Origin: Myxococcales bacterium
GTDB lineage: Bacteria; Myxococcota_A; Polyangia; Palsa-1104; JAEUJZ01
Length of the DNA: 64,000 bases
NCBI GenBank assembly: GCA_016794505.1
Contig: JAEUJZ010000152.1
Span: forward strand, 1 to 64,000
Direction of reading: 5' to 3'
Under the pieces are notes generated by a model, which was given only the letters and a program-made list of their open reading frames with translations, searched no databases and was not told the origin of the DNA. This document shows positions 53,752-62,048 of this stretch, one piece after another (position 1 is the stretch's first letter; each line of letters opens with the position of its first letter). A program made the position numbers and the translations under genes.

Positions 53752-54300
53752 CTAGTCGTAGCGGATCAGCCCGTGGCCGAGCTGCGGTGTGCGGCCGGCA
53801 ATCAGATCAGAAAGGAACTGCCAGATGGCGTCTGCCGACGGTGGGCAGCCCGGCAGGAAATAGTCGATCTTCACGACATCATGCAGCGGATGCACCTGGG
53901 CCAGAGGCAACGGCAGCTCGGGATCGTTGGGGATGAAGCCGCGCTCGACCCCCAGCCCAGTCAGGTACACGCTCTGCAAACAGTCGCGGATATCGAGGTG
54001 ATTGCGCTGCGCGGGCAGGCCACCATTTACGGCGCAGGCTCCAACGGCAACGAGGATCTTGCAGTGCCTGCGAAAGGCGCGCAGGACATGAACGTTGTCG
54101 GCGTTGCACAGCCCGCCTTCGATGAGTCCAATGTCGCAGGTCCCGACGTGTTTTTGATCGGTCAGGGGAGATGCATCGAGCTCGACGTGTTCCAAGAGCT
54201 CGGTGAGCCGCTCGTCAATATCGAGGAGCGACATGTGGCAACCAAAGCAGCCCGCCAGCGACGCAGTCGCTACGCGCAACTTCTTGCTCGGCTCGCTCAT
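53752..54300 (-). CDS. hoxY: NAD-reducing hydrogenase small subunit HoxY
   Basis: 182 residues, short like other soluble-hydrogenase small subunits and without a Tat signal, so the enzyme stays in the cytoplasm. The four ligands of the proximal [4Fe-4S] cluster are C18 and C21 (AGCFGCHMSLLD), C89 (VGACAVNGG) and C152 (LPGCPPSADAIW). HoxY passes electrons from HoxH to HoxU. The start overlaps the hoxU stop by 4 bp (ATGA). Confidence 0.98.
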   Translation of the reverse strand: MSEPSKKLRVATASLAGCFGCHMSLLDIDERLTELLEHVELDASPLTDQKHVGTCDIGLIEGGLCNADNVHVLRAFRRHCKILVAVGACAVNGGLPAQRNHLDIRDCLQSVYLTGLGVERGFIPNDPELPLPLAQVHPLHDVVKIDYFLPGCPPSADAIWQFLSDLIAGRTPQLGHGLIRYD

Positions 54301-55037
54301 CGCGTTCCTTCATCTGTGGTCTTGGCTTGGGCTTTTTGTATCGCCAAGGCGCTGACCGGCTGCTTGTCGAATGTGCGCTGCCCGATGGGGGTGGCAAAGC
54401 CGTGGCGCTTGCGCAAGATGGCACCGACGGGGCAGACGCTCATGGCTTTGTCGGAAAGCTGCAGCGCCGTGTCGGCCAAGCGCCCGGACTCGGCGTTGAC
54501 GACCAAGTGCTTGGTGATGCCGCGACCCGATAACGCAAAGACATCTTTTTTGTCGACGATCGAGCTCGCGCGCACGCACAGCTCGCAGAGGATGCAGCGG
54601 TTGAGATCCAGCAGCACATCGGGGTGCGAAGCGTCGACGTTTCGCGTCGGAAAAAGCGGGTTGTAGTGGCCGCTAACGACGCCGAGCTCATAGCCTACGG
54701 CCTGAAGCTGGCAGTCGCCGCTCTGCTCGCACGAAGGGCAGAAGTGGTTGCCTTCGGTGAACAGGAACTGCACGAGGTTCTTGCGCAGGTCCTGTAGCTC
54801 CTCGCTCTGCAGCTCGACGACGTCGCCCGCGCGGGCCGGCGTGGTGCAGCTTGCGGCGGCGCGGCCGTTGACCTTTACCGTGCAGACCTTGCAGCTGCCG
54901 TGGGGTTTGAACTCAGGGTGATAACACAGCGAAGGGATGTAGCTGCCGCCAGCCAGGGCCGCCTGCAGGATGCTCTGGCCGGGCGAAAACTCGACCGCTT
55001 CACCGTCGAGAACAAAGGTCTGTGGAGCATCGCTCAT
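54297..55037 (-). CDS. hoxU: hydrogenase diaphorase iron-sulfur subunit HoxU
   Basis: 246 residues, a short NuoG relative. Cluster sites in order: [2Fe-2S] at C38, C49, C52 and C64; His-Cys3 [4Fe-4S] at H98, C100, C103 and C109; and a ferredoxin-type [4Fe-4S] site at C148, C151, C154 with C202 (VCPVGA). A second ferredoxin-type cluster is not complete, as expected for HoxU. It carries electrons between HoxF and HoxY. It overlaps hoxF by 4 bp at its start and hoxY by 4 bp at its end. Confidence 0.97.
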   Translation of the reverse strand: MSDAPQTFVLDGEAVEFSPGQSILQAALAGGSYIPSLCYHPEFKPHGSCKVCTVKVNGRAAASCTTPARAGDVVELQSEELQDLRKNLVQFLFTEGNHFCPSCEQSGDCQLQAVGYELGVVSGHYNPLFPTRNVDASHPDVLLDLNRCILCELCVRASSIVDKKDVFALSGRGITKHLVVNAESGRLADTALQLSDKAMSVCPVGAILRKRHGFATPIGQRTFDKQPVSALAIQKAQAKTTDEGTR

Positions 55038-56842
55038 GACGTGGTCTCGGGCTCAGAAAAGTGAGCGGCGGCATCGTCGCGCGCAGTGACCTCGCGGGCC
55101 GGGGCCAGCGCCTCGTCGAGGTCGAACGCTGGCAAGACATCCATGGATGCCAGGCGACGATCGAAGCTGGGGCGAAACTTGGCGAGCGCATCGGTGATCG
55201 GATTGGAGGCCGTCGTGCCCAAGCCACAGTGGCTGGCCGTCTTCAGCAGGCGTGAAACGCGGATCAGATCTTTGACATCGCGGCGCGAGCCATGGCCCGA
55301 CACAACGCGTCCCATGATCTGCTGGTTCAGCGTGGTGCCGACGCGGCAGGGCGTACAGAAGCCGCAGCTCTCATGCGCGAAAAAGCGAGTGAAGTTGTCA
55401 ACGACAGACAAGATGTCACGGCTGCGATCAAAGACCATGAAGGCGCCTGCGCTGGGCACGTCTTCAAAGGCCAGCTTGCGTTCAAGCTCGTGGCTGGCCA
55501 AGAGCACGCCCGATGGACCGCCGACCTGGACAGCTTGCACATCGCGGGCGCCAGCTTCCTCCAGGATATGACGCATGGATACGCCGAACGGAAACTCATA
55601 AGTTCCGGGGTGCGCGACATCGCCCGAAATCGAAAGAATCTTGGTGCCCGCCGACTTGCTGGTGCCGACGGAGCGGAACCACGCGCCGCCTTGCTTGGCG
55701 ATGTGTGCGGCAGCGAGCAGTGTCTCGACGTTGTTCACCACCGTGGGCTTGCCCTGGTAGCCATGCGTGACGGGATACGGCGGACGATTGCGGGGGATGC
55801 CGCGCTTGCCTTCCAGGGACTCAAGCAGCGCCGACTCTTCGCCGCAGACATACGCGCCCGCGCCGACGTGCAGCTCGATGTCAAAGTCGAAGTCCGGCGC
55901 ACCTGCGACGGCACGACCGAGCAGGCCTTGGGCTCGTCGCGCGGCGAGCACCGCTTCGAGCGGCTCGATCAGAAACGGATACTCACCGCGCAGATAAATC
56001 AACCCGCGCTGCGCACCGATGACGAAGGCGGCAACGCTCATTCCCTCGATCACTTGCTGGGCATGGTGCGTCAGCAGCTCGCGATCTTTGAAGGTGCCGG
56101 GCTCGCCCTCGTCGGCGTTGCAGACGACGAAGCGCGTGGGACCGGGGGCCTTTTGGCAGGCATCCCACTTGGTAGCAGTAGCAAAGCCGGCGCCGCCGCG
56201 ACCGCGCAGATCGGATCGCTTGATCTCAGCGAGCGTGGCATCACGACCGCGTGAGATGGCGGCGCGGATGCCTTCCCCCGGCAAGAGTGGCGTGCTGAGC
56301 AAGCGGTCTCTGCGTCGGATGTGGCTGTCGATTGTGAACAGGTTTTCGGGCCACTCTGTGACGGGCTGACCACCGCGGATCAGCGCGCTTAAGGCCCCGA
56401 TACGGGCGGGGGTCAGTCGGGCAATCGCGCGCCCATTTACAAGCAGCGCCGGCCCCTGATCGCACAGGCCAGTGCAGGACGTCCGACCGACGCTGACCAG
56501 GCCATCGCGGCTGACTTCGCCCAGCTCGATACGAAAGGCATCCAGCATGCGGCGCTGCAGCTCGTGCGATCCGCACATCTGGTCGGTGATGTTGTCGCTG
56601 AACAGCACGCGAAAGCGGCCTTGGCTGTGGCACGAAAAGAAGGCATAGAAGCCGGCGACTCCTTCGACGTGAGCCCGTGACAGATGAAGCGCGCTCGCGA
56701 TCTGCGTGAGGGTTGCGGGGGGCAGATAGCCGCGCTGCTGCATGACCTCGCGCAGAATCTGAACCAAGCGCGTGGCATCGTGGCGATGGTGGGTCAAGAT
56801 GGCGGCCACTGCCGCCGCGAGATCGGGATCAGCCGAGTGCAT
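55034..56842 (-). CDS. hoxF: hydrogenase diaphorase subunit HoxF with HoxE-like N-terminal domain
   Basis: 602 residues, first gene of the operon. HoxF is the NAD(H)-reactive subunit. The NuoE/HoxE-like N-terminal domain (about 1-150) has C90, C123 and C127 (MCGSHEL, TSCTGLC); the residue at the first position of a normal Cx4C is not Cys. The NuoF-like part has the FMN/NAD loops LRGRGGAGF (212-220) and GAGAYVCGEES (327-337). The [4Fe-4S] ligands are C493, C496, C499 (ESCGFCTPC) and C539. The length matches the classic soluble hydrogenase of Cupriavidus (recalled, not checked). There is no separate hoxE gene. The ATG at 56842 has only a weak Shine-Dalgarno. Confidence 0.97.
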   Translation of the reverse strand: MHSADPDLAAAVAAILTHHRHDATRLVQILREVMQQRGYLPPATLTQIASALHLSRAHVEGVAGFYAFFSCHSQGRFRVLFSDNITDQMCGSHELQRRMLDAFRIELGEVSRDGLVSVGRTSCTGLCDQGPALLVNGRAIARLTPARIGALSALIRGGQPVTEWPENLFTIDSHIRRRDRLLSTPLLPGEGIRAAISRGRDATLAEIKRSDLRGRGGAGFATATKWDACQKAPGPTRFVVCNADEGEPGTFKDRELLTHHAQQVIEGMSVAAFVIGAQRGLIYLRGEYPFLIEPLEAVLAARRAQGLLGRAVAGAPDFDFDIELHVGAGAYVCGEESALLESLEGKRGIPRNRPPYPVTHGYQGKPTVVNNVETLLAAAHIAKQGGAWFRSVGTSKSAGTKILSISGDVAHPGTYEFPFGVSMRHILEEAGARDVQAVQVGGPSGVLLASHELERKLAFEDVPSAGAFMVFDRSRDILSVVDNFTRFFAHESCGFCTPCRVGTTLNQQIMGRVVSGHGSRRDVKDLIRVSRLLKTASHCGLGTTASNPITDALAKFRPSFDRRLASMDVLPAFDLDEALAPAREVTARDDAAAHFSEPETTS

Positions 56843-56889
56843 CGAACGGGCTCAAGATATCACTCGCTGTCTCGGTCGCGGGGCCGGAA

Positions 56890-56914
56890 AACGTGCGAAA
56901 ATCCTGCGCACGTT
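56890..56914. promoter_or_regulatory. inverted repeat in the hox / aldo-keto reductase divergent region
   Basis: AACGTGCG (56890-56897), a 9-nt spacer, and CGCACGTT (56907-56914) form a perfect 8-bp inverted repeat 47 bp upstream of the hoxF start and 39 bp upstream of the reductase start. It is well placed as an operator for either unit. No regulator gene is adjacent. Confidence 0.5.
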
Positions 56915-56953
56915 CTGCACGAAGCGCAACCCCTGGCAAGGATGGGTGTGAAC

Positions 56954-57946
56954 ATGATTCCTCGTCGTGATTTGGGTCGGTCAGGTCTTTCGGTATCTGC
57001 TCTGGGCTTGGGCTGCATGGGCATGTCTGAGTTCTATGCCGGCCGCGATGAGAACGAGTCCGTGGCCACGTTGCTGCGAGCGCTCGATCTGGGCATCACG
57101 TTCTGGGATACGGCCGATATGTACGGGCCGTTTACGAACGAGGAGCTTGTCGGCCGCGTGCTGAAGGGCCGCCGCGACCAGGTGATCTTGGCCACCAAGT
57201 TTGGCATCGTGCGCGACCCACAGAATCCGTCGGTGCGCGGCGTATGCGGCCAGCCGGACTATGTGCGCAGCGCCTGCGAGGCCAGCCTACGGCGCCTGGG
57301 GGTCGACTGCATCGACCTGTACTATCAACACCGGGTCGACCCAAGCACGCCCATTGAAGAAACGGTGGGCGCGATGGCCGCGCTAGTCCGGGCGGGCAAG
57401 GTTCGCTATCTCGGTCTCTCGGAAGCGGGGCCTGAGACGCTGCGTCGCGCCTGCAAGGTTCATCCGATCGCGGCGCTGCAGTCCGAGTATTCGCTGTGGA
57501 CGCGCGATCCCGAAGACGAGATCTTGGCGACGTGCCGTCAGCTGGGGATTGGCTTCGTCGCCTACAGTCCGCTTGGGCGCGGTTTTTTGACCGGGCAGTT
57601 CAAGCGACCCGAAGACATTCCTGCAGATGACTACCGTCGCCATTCGCCGCGTTTTCAGGGAGAGAACTTTGAGAAAAACCTGCAGCTTGTGACCCAGGTG
57701 GAACAGATCGCCCAGCGCAAGGGCTGCACGCCATCGCAGCTAGCGCTGGCGTGGGTACTGGCGCAGGGCTCGGACATCGTGCCGATCCCCGGCACCAAGC
57801 GACGACGCTATCTGGAAGAAAACGCGGCGGCGCTGACTGTGCAGCTTTCGCCGGATGAGCTTCGCCAAATGGATGCGGTGGCGCCGCTCGGGGTGGCGTC
57901 TGGTGCGCGCTATCCGACGCAGGTTATGGGGACGGTTCGTCGCTAG
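56954..57946 (+). CDS. aldo/keto reductase
   Basis: 330 residues from the ATG at 56954 with an AGGATGG Shine-Dalgarno; an ATG at 56942 is an alternative and a longer frame upstream is unlikely. The aldo/keto reductase tetrad is visible: Asp and Tyr in DTADMYGPFTNEELVG, Lys in ILATKFGI, and His in YYQHRVDP. The coenzyme end (VPIPGTKRRRYLEEN) fits NADPH binding. It resembles the YajO/AKR13-like group (LGLGCMGMSEFY, RRHSPRFQGENF). The substrate is unknown. It is divergent from the hydrogenase operon, and its last 23 bp overlap the convergent transporter gene. Confidence 0.95.
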   Translation: MIPRRDLGRSGLSVSALGLGCMGMSEFYAGRDENESVATLLRALDLGITFWDTADMYGPFTNEELVGRVLKGRRDQVILATKFGIVRDPQNPSVRGVCGQPDYVRSACEASLRRLGVDCIDLYYQHRVDPSTPIEETVGAMAALVRAGKVRYLGLSEAGPETLRRACKVHPIAALQSEYSLWTRDPEDEILATCRQLGIGFVAYSPLGRGFLTGQFKRPEDIPADDYRRHSPRFQGENFEKNLQLVTQVEQIAQRKGCTPSQLALAWVLAQGSDIVPIPGTKRRRYLEENAAALTVQLSPDELRQMDAVAPLGVASGARYPTQVMGTVRR

Positions 57947-58835
57947 ACTTGGGACTCGGGCGGTTGACGCGGATCACCGTCGCCACCGAGAACGCGATCA
58001 GCAGGGTGGCCACGAGGGTTGCCGCGGTCACCTGACCATCCCCCGAGATGGCGGCAATCAGCGCGGCCAATACCGGGTTCACATAGGCATAGCTCATCGC
58101 GACGGCTGGCCGCGTGTGACGCAGAAGATAGGTGTACGCGGAAAAGCCGATCAGCGAGCCAAAGACGATCAGATAGATCACAGCCAGTGTCTCGCGCAGT
58201 GGCCACTCGGTGGGCAGTGGTTCAGCGCGCAGCCAGGCGACACAGAGCATCGACAGGCCACCCGTGATCATCTGGGCCGCGGCTCCCATCAAGCCGGGCG
58301 GCATGGGCAGCGAGCGCGCCCACGTTGAGCCGAGCGCCCAGCCAATCGGGGCGAGCAGCATCAGGGCCGCGGTGGCCGGCTGCGCTCGTAGCTCGGATCG
58401 CAGCATCAGCACCGCGACACCACTGATGCCGCAGGCAATTCCCAGCCACTCGCCGGGGCGCTGGCGATGGCCCCGCACCGTCTCGATGAGCGCGGCAAAA
58501 AGCGGAGTCGTCGCGGCCATCACCGCCACGACGGCGGAGGACACGGTCTGCGAAGCGATGGACACGATGCCGTTGCCGGCCAGGAAGAGCAGGATGCCTC
58601 CTGGGATCGAGGCCAGCCACTGTCGTCGCGTCGGCACACGCTCGCCTCGAATGGCCAGCGCAACCAACAGGATGAGGCCCGCCAAGACGAAGCGACCGCC
58701 GGCCATCTCAAACGGTGGCCAGCGTCGCACGGCCATGCGAATTGCCAGGTACGTGGACGACCAGATCAGATACACCGACAGCAGCGCAGCAACGATGCGC
58801 GCCGTCGAGACAGGAGCACTGCGTTCAGACGACAC
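57924..58835 (-). CDS. EamA/DMT-family exporter (YedA-like)
   Basis: 303 residues, GTG start at 58835. Two EamA domains give ten membrane helices, with typical motifs YLIWSSTYLAIRMAV and GGRFVLAGLILLVAL in the first repeat and PIGWALGSTWARSLPMP and SAYTYLLRHTRPAVAMSYAYVNPVLA in the second. The family exports amino acids, drugs or other metabolites; the substrate is not known. It follows a Cys-rich lipoprotein gene by 13 bp in the same direction, and the two are probably one transcript. Confidence 0.93.
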   Translation of the reverse strand: MSSERSAPVSTARIVAALLSVYLIWSSTYLAIRMAVRRWPPFEMAGGRFVLAGLILLVALAIRGERVPTRRQWLASIPGGILLFLAGNGIVSIASQTVSSAVVAVMAATTPLFAALIETVRGHRQRPGEWLGIACGISGVAVLMLRSELRAQPATAALMLLAPIGWALGSTWARSLPMPPGLMGAAAQMITGGLSMLCVAWLRAEPLPTEWPLRETLAVIYLIVFGSLIGFSAYTYLLRHTRPAVAMSYAYVNPVLAALIAAISGDGQVTAATLVATLLIAFSVATVIRVNRPSPKSSDEPSP

Positions 58836-58848
58836 GGGACCGGATCAC

Positions 58849-59751
58849 CTAGTAGCAGCGACCGACGTGCTCATAGCCCGAGATGGCACGGCAGATACCC
58901 AGATCGCTGCCGCAGGGGATCTGGCCGGCCATGTCAGGACGTGTTCCACCATCGGGAATTTCTGGAAGATCGCAGTAGGGCCGACACGCCGAGTCGCGGC
59001 CGCTGCGCGGCGTGCAGGCTAGGCCCGGATCGCAGTTGGGCGAGCGCTCGCACGGCGCATCGAGTACGCCACTGCTGGTGCCAAAGGGCTGCCGTCGCAT
59101 ACAGAAGGTGCCACCGCCTTTGTCGTCGGTGAGGACATAACACGTGAGCGGCTTGCCCTCGGCATCAAGGCCACACTTGGCCTGTGGCGAGACGGGCTTA
59201 CAGCCGTCGGCGCTGGCACAGTACCCGATGCCGCTGACCAGGGTACCGAGCACGCAGAGCTGATCTTTGCAGCCGCTGCGCTTGCGTAGCTCGCAGAGGG
59301 TGCGGCAGCGGAAGGGACCCGGCTCGGTCTGGACGCAACCGAGTCCAGGGCCGCAGCGGTCGTGGCGACGCTGCACACCGCCGGTCGGCGACGCAGCCTG
59401 CTGATCAAATGCGCAGACTTCGTTCAGGCCAAGCGGCTTGTCTGCAGTCGGTACACACTGCGTCAGTGTGCCCTCTTTTCCTGCATCGCCGACCTGCACG
59501 AAGCCGCAGCGCAGGCCGGTATCGCAGACCACGTCGCTGTATCCGGCAGGTGTGCAGTCGGCAAAGAGCGCGCCCTTGGTGACAGGCGGTAAGTCGGGAG
59601 GCTGCGGCGTCGGAAGGGCCATGTCAGCCGGGGTCGGGTCTTCGCCATTTTGCGGGCAGCCGGACAGCAGGCTGATGCTGGAAAGAGCGAGCCCAGCGAC
59701 GAGAAAAATCAGCGCGCCAGCGTGTTGACGAAGTCGACCGCGTCCATGCAT
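58849..59751 (-). CDS. Cys-rich lipoprotein of unknown function
   Basis: 300 residues from the ATG at 59751; a much longer upstream frame is unlikely because this start gives a lipoprotein signal (FLVAGLALSSISLLSGC). After a Pro/Thr-rich linker the mature protein has about 22 cysteines spread in short pairs (ADCTPAGYSDVVCDTGLRC, CRTLCELRKRSGCKDQLC, CDPGLACTPRSGRDSACRPYC). This pattern suggests a disulfide-stabilised surface protein of the sort common in Myxococcota. I do not recognise a named domain and no enzyme motif is present. It heads a transcript with the EamA exporter. Confidence 0.85.
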   Translation of the reverse strand: MHGRGRLRQHAGALIFLVAGLALSSISLLSGCPQNGEDPTPADMALPTPQPPDLPPVTKGALFADCTPAGYSDVVCDTGLRCGFVQVGDAGKEGTLTQCVPTADKPLGLNEVCAFDQQAASPTGGVQRRHDRCGPGLGCVQTEPGPFRCRTLCELRKRSGCKDQLCVLGTLVSGIGYCASADGCKPVSPQAKCGLDAEGKPLTCYVLTDDKGGGTFCMRRQPFGTSSGVLDAPCERSPNCDPGLACTPRSGRDSACRPYCDLPEIPDGGTRPDMAGQIPCGSDLGICRAISGYEHVGRCY

Positions 59752-59876
59752 GCGGCGCAGCGTAGTCAAATCGCGCGGCAGTGTCACCAAAGGCGTGCAT
59801 GCTCTGGTCGGCGCCCAACGTGATAGGCTCAGCCAAGCATCTCGCAGCACGTTCCCGTTCACGTTGGAGAGCATCT

Positions 59877-61094
59877 ATGGCGTCCCGAAAGGCTACTCTG
59901 CGCATCGTTCCCAGTACCGAGTCCGCTTCCGAAGGCAAGAACCCGGCTGCAGCGCGTCCGTCGAGGACCCCCGCGACGGGCCGGCGACGAGCCGCGCGAC
60001 CGCGCAAGGTTGAAGCGGGCGATGTCGCGCCGAGCCTCGAACCAGCAAAGATCGAGCAGCATCAAGTCGAACAGAGCACCGAAGGCAAGCGCCGCGCCAT
60101 GGAAGCAGCGCTGCGCGATGTGCTGAGCAACAGCGCGGGGGACATTCCCAGCCTGGTCACGGCGCTAGAGTCGATTGTGTCCGGCATATCGTCAGACGAT
60201 GCCACGGTCCTGCGGCGCGCTCTGCTGAAGAATGAGCGCAAAGCTCTCAAAGCGGCGGGCGGCAATCCCGATGAAGAGCTAGCCGACGACTGGCGCGAAG
60301 GGGGCTATCCCTATAAGCACCTGATGCTGCGCAAGAACTATGAGACGAACAAGTACCGTCTGCAGGTCGAGCTCCTGAAGCTGCAGGCCTGGGTCAAAGA
60401 GACCGGTCAGCGCGTCGTCATCTTGTTTGAAGGCCGCGATGCGGCGGGCAAAGGGGGGACGATCAAGCGCTTCATGGAACATCTGAATCCGCGTGGTGCG
60501 CGCGTCGTCGCCTTGGAAAAACCCACCGAGCTAGAGCGCGGGCAGTGGTACTTCCAGCGCTATATCGAGCACCTTCCCACGCGCGGTGAGATCGTGATGT
60601 TCGATCGATCCTGGTACAACCGGGCTGGCGTCGAGCGCGTGATGGGGTTCTGCACGGACAGCGAGTACGAAGAGTTCATGCGACAAGCGCCCGAGTTTGA
60701 GAGGCACCTGGTGCGAAGTGGGCTGCACCTGATCAAGTTTTGGTTCTCGGTGAGCCGCAAAGAGCAGCGCCGTCGCTTCAAAGAACGCGAAGCGCATCCC
60801 TTGAAGCAGTGGAAGTTGAGCCCAATCGACAAGGCGTCGCTCGACAAGTGGGAGGAGTACACCAAGGCGAAAGAGGCGATGTTCTTCAACACCGACACCG
60901 CCGACGCACCGTGGACTGTCATCAAGAGCGACTGCAAGAAGCGAGCGCGTCTAAATGCGATGCGCTACATCCTGCACAAGCTGCCCTATGCGAACAAAGA
61001 TCTGGAACACATCGGCATGGTCGATCCGCTCTTGGTGGGCCGTGCCCACATCGTGTACGAGCGCGGCGAGAAGCGGATGGGGCCACTGATGTAG
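59877..61094 (+). CDS. ppk2: polyphosphate kinase 2 (PPK2)
   Basis: 405 residues from the ATG at 59877 with GGAGAG 7 nt before it. PPK2 transfers phosphate between polyphosphate and nucleoside phosphates. The P-loop is EGRDAAGKGG (E185-G194) and the lid/Walker B region is FDRSWYNRAGVERVMGFC. Further family motifs are HLIKFWFSVSRKEQRRRF, WKLSPIDKASLDKW and the C-terminal NDxxxxRLNAMRYIL-like NAMRYIL. A non-conserved, basic and low-complexity N-terminal extension of about 60 residues (ATGRRRAARPRKVE) precedes an additional helical region up to about residue 125. The gene stands alone. Confidence 0.96.
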   Translation: MASRKATLRIVPSTESASEGKNPAAARPSRTPATGRRRAARPRKVEAGDVAPSLEPAKIEQHQVEQSTEGKRRAMEAALRDVLSNSAGDIPSLVTALESIVSGISSDDATVLRRALLKNERKALKAAGGNPDEELADDWREGGYPYKHLMLRKNYETNKYRLQVELLKLQAWVKETGQRVVILFEGRDAAGKGGTIKRFMEHLNPRGARVVALEKPTELERGQWYFQRYIEHLPTRGEIVMFDRSWYNRAGVERVMGFCTDSEYEEFMRQAPEFERHLVRSGLHLIKFWFSVSRKEQRRRFKEREAHPLKQWKLSPIDKASLDKWEEYTKAKEAMFFNTDTADAPWTVIKSDCKKRARLNAMRYILHKLPYANKDLEHIGMVDPLLVGRAHIVYERGEKRMGPLM

Positions 61095-61121
61095 CCAGCC
61101 TCGGTGTCGCTGCCTTGTTTG

Positions 61122-61958
61122 CTACGTCGGGGGCGGCGGGACCGGCGGTGGGGCAGGGTGCGGGGTCTTTTTCTCGTCGGGGCGCTCGATGCGATGGGGG
61201 GCGGCGTCGCGGGCGGCGATGAGGGCAAGCTGCTGCGCCACGATGGCTCGCAGCAGCTCGGACGAAAGCTGTGGGCTGTTTTGCAGACGGCCAAAGCGAG
61301 CCTGCGCGGCTTCGAAGCGGCCCAGGCGGCGCTCCAGCTCTCCAGCCAGAAGCTCAGCATGCAGGCGCTGATCCGCGTCGTCTTTTTCGCTGGGCTTCGT
61401 CGCGATCGCAGCGGGCTTGGCAAGCCCAGCCTCATAGTGTCGCAGGGCCTCGGTCGCGTACTCGCGGTACCGCGCCGGATCGTGGTCGACCTGCCACGAC
61501 GCTTTCACATAGATCAGGCCGATGACAAACGCGGGCCGCTTGAGGTGCTCAAAGATCCGGCCGAGCAAAAAGTACTCGGTGTGATCTTTGGCCAAGGCTT
61601 GATAGGCCGCAGACTCGATCAGCGGACGCAGCACCGCTAGCTCGTCCTGGCTGAAGGTCTCTTGATACATCACGAAATGATCTTTGGGGCAGACGGCCAG
61701 TCGCCACGGGGCCGGTGTCGGGCCGAAGGGCTTCATGTCCAGGTGCTGCCCGAAGCTAGTGCCCGATCCATCGAGCGTGGCCGTCCAGCGCGTGCCGTCG
61801 AGCGGACAGACCTGCTGCTTCTGCATGAATGTGTGGGCCCTGGTGTCGTGTGCGTCGAGACACAGCAGCGATGCAAGAACGCCGATGCACAGGCGAACGC
61901 GGCGGCTTCGAGCCGACGTGCTGGCGCGGCCACGCGAAGGCGTATTCGTGACGGTCAT
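61122..61958 (-). CDS. exported DUF2225-like protein with helical repeats
   Basis: 278 residues from the ATG at 61958 with GGGGGAAG 4 nt upstream. A signal peptide (LCIGVLASLLCLDAHDTRA) leads to CPLDGTRWTATLDGSGTS and LAVCPKDHFVMYQETFSQDEL, a pair of CPxxG-like motifs with the spacing of DUF2225, where they probably bind a metal. The remainder is helical (YFLLGRIFEHLKRPAFVIGLIYVKASW, AELLAGELERRLGRFEAAQARFGRL), similar to TPR units, and ends in a Pro-rich tail. DUF2225 proteins have no established activity. The link is by motif only. It is convergent with the PPK2 gene and 90 bp downstream of the following ABC-like gene. Confidence 0.75.
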   Translation of the reverse strand: MTVTNTPSRGRASTSARSRRVRLCIGVLASLLCLDAHDTRAHTFMQKQQVCPLDGTRWTATLDGSGTSFGQHLDMKPFGPTPAPWRLAVCPKDHFVMYQETFSQDELAVLRPLIESAAYQALAKDHTEYFLLGRIFEHLKRPAFVIGLIYVKASWQVDHDPARYREYATEALRHYEAGLAKPAAIATKPSEKDDADQRLHAELLAGELERRLGRFEAAQARFGRLQNSPQLSSELLRAIVAQQLALIAARDAAPHRIERPDEKKTPHPAPPPVPPPPT

Positions 61959-62048
61959 GTGCTTCCCCCCGAAAGCGAGTGTTGTTCCAGCTTCGCCCGG
62001 CCGCACGCAGCCACGGCACAGCGAGCGCGCAGTCCGAGCATAGCAGCT

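Noticed and set aside
56915..56953. Possible sigma54-type promoter upstream of hoxF
   Set aside because: No GG-N10-GC pair with the flanking consensus could be placed convincingly on the minus strand.
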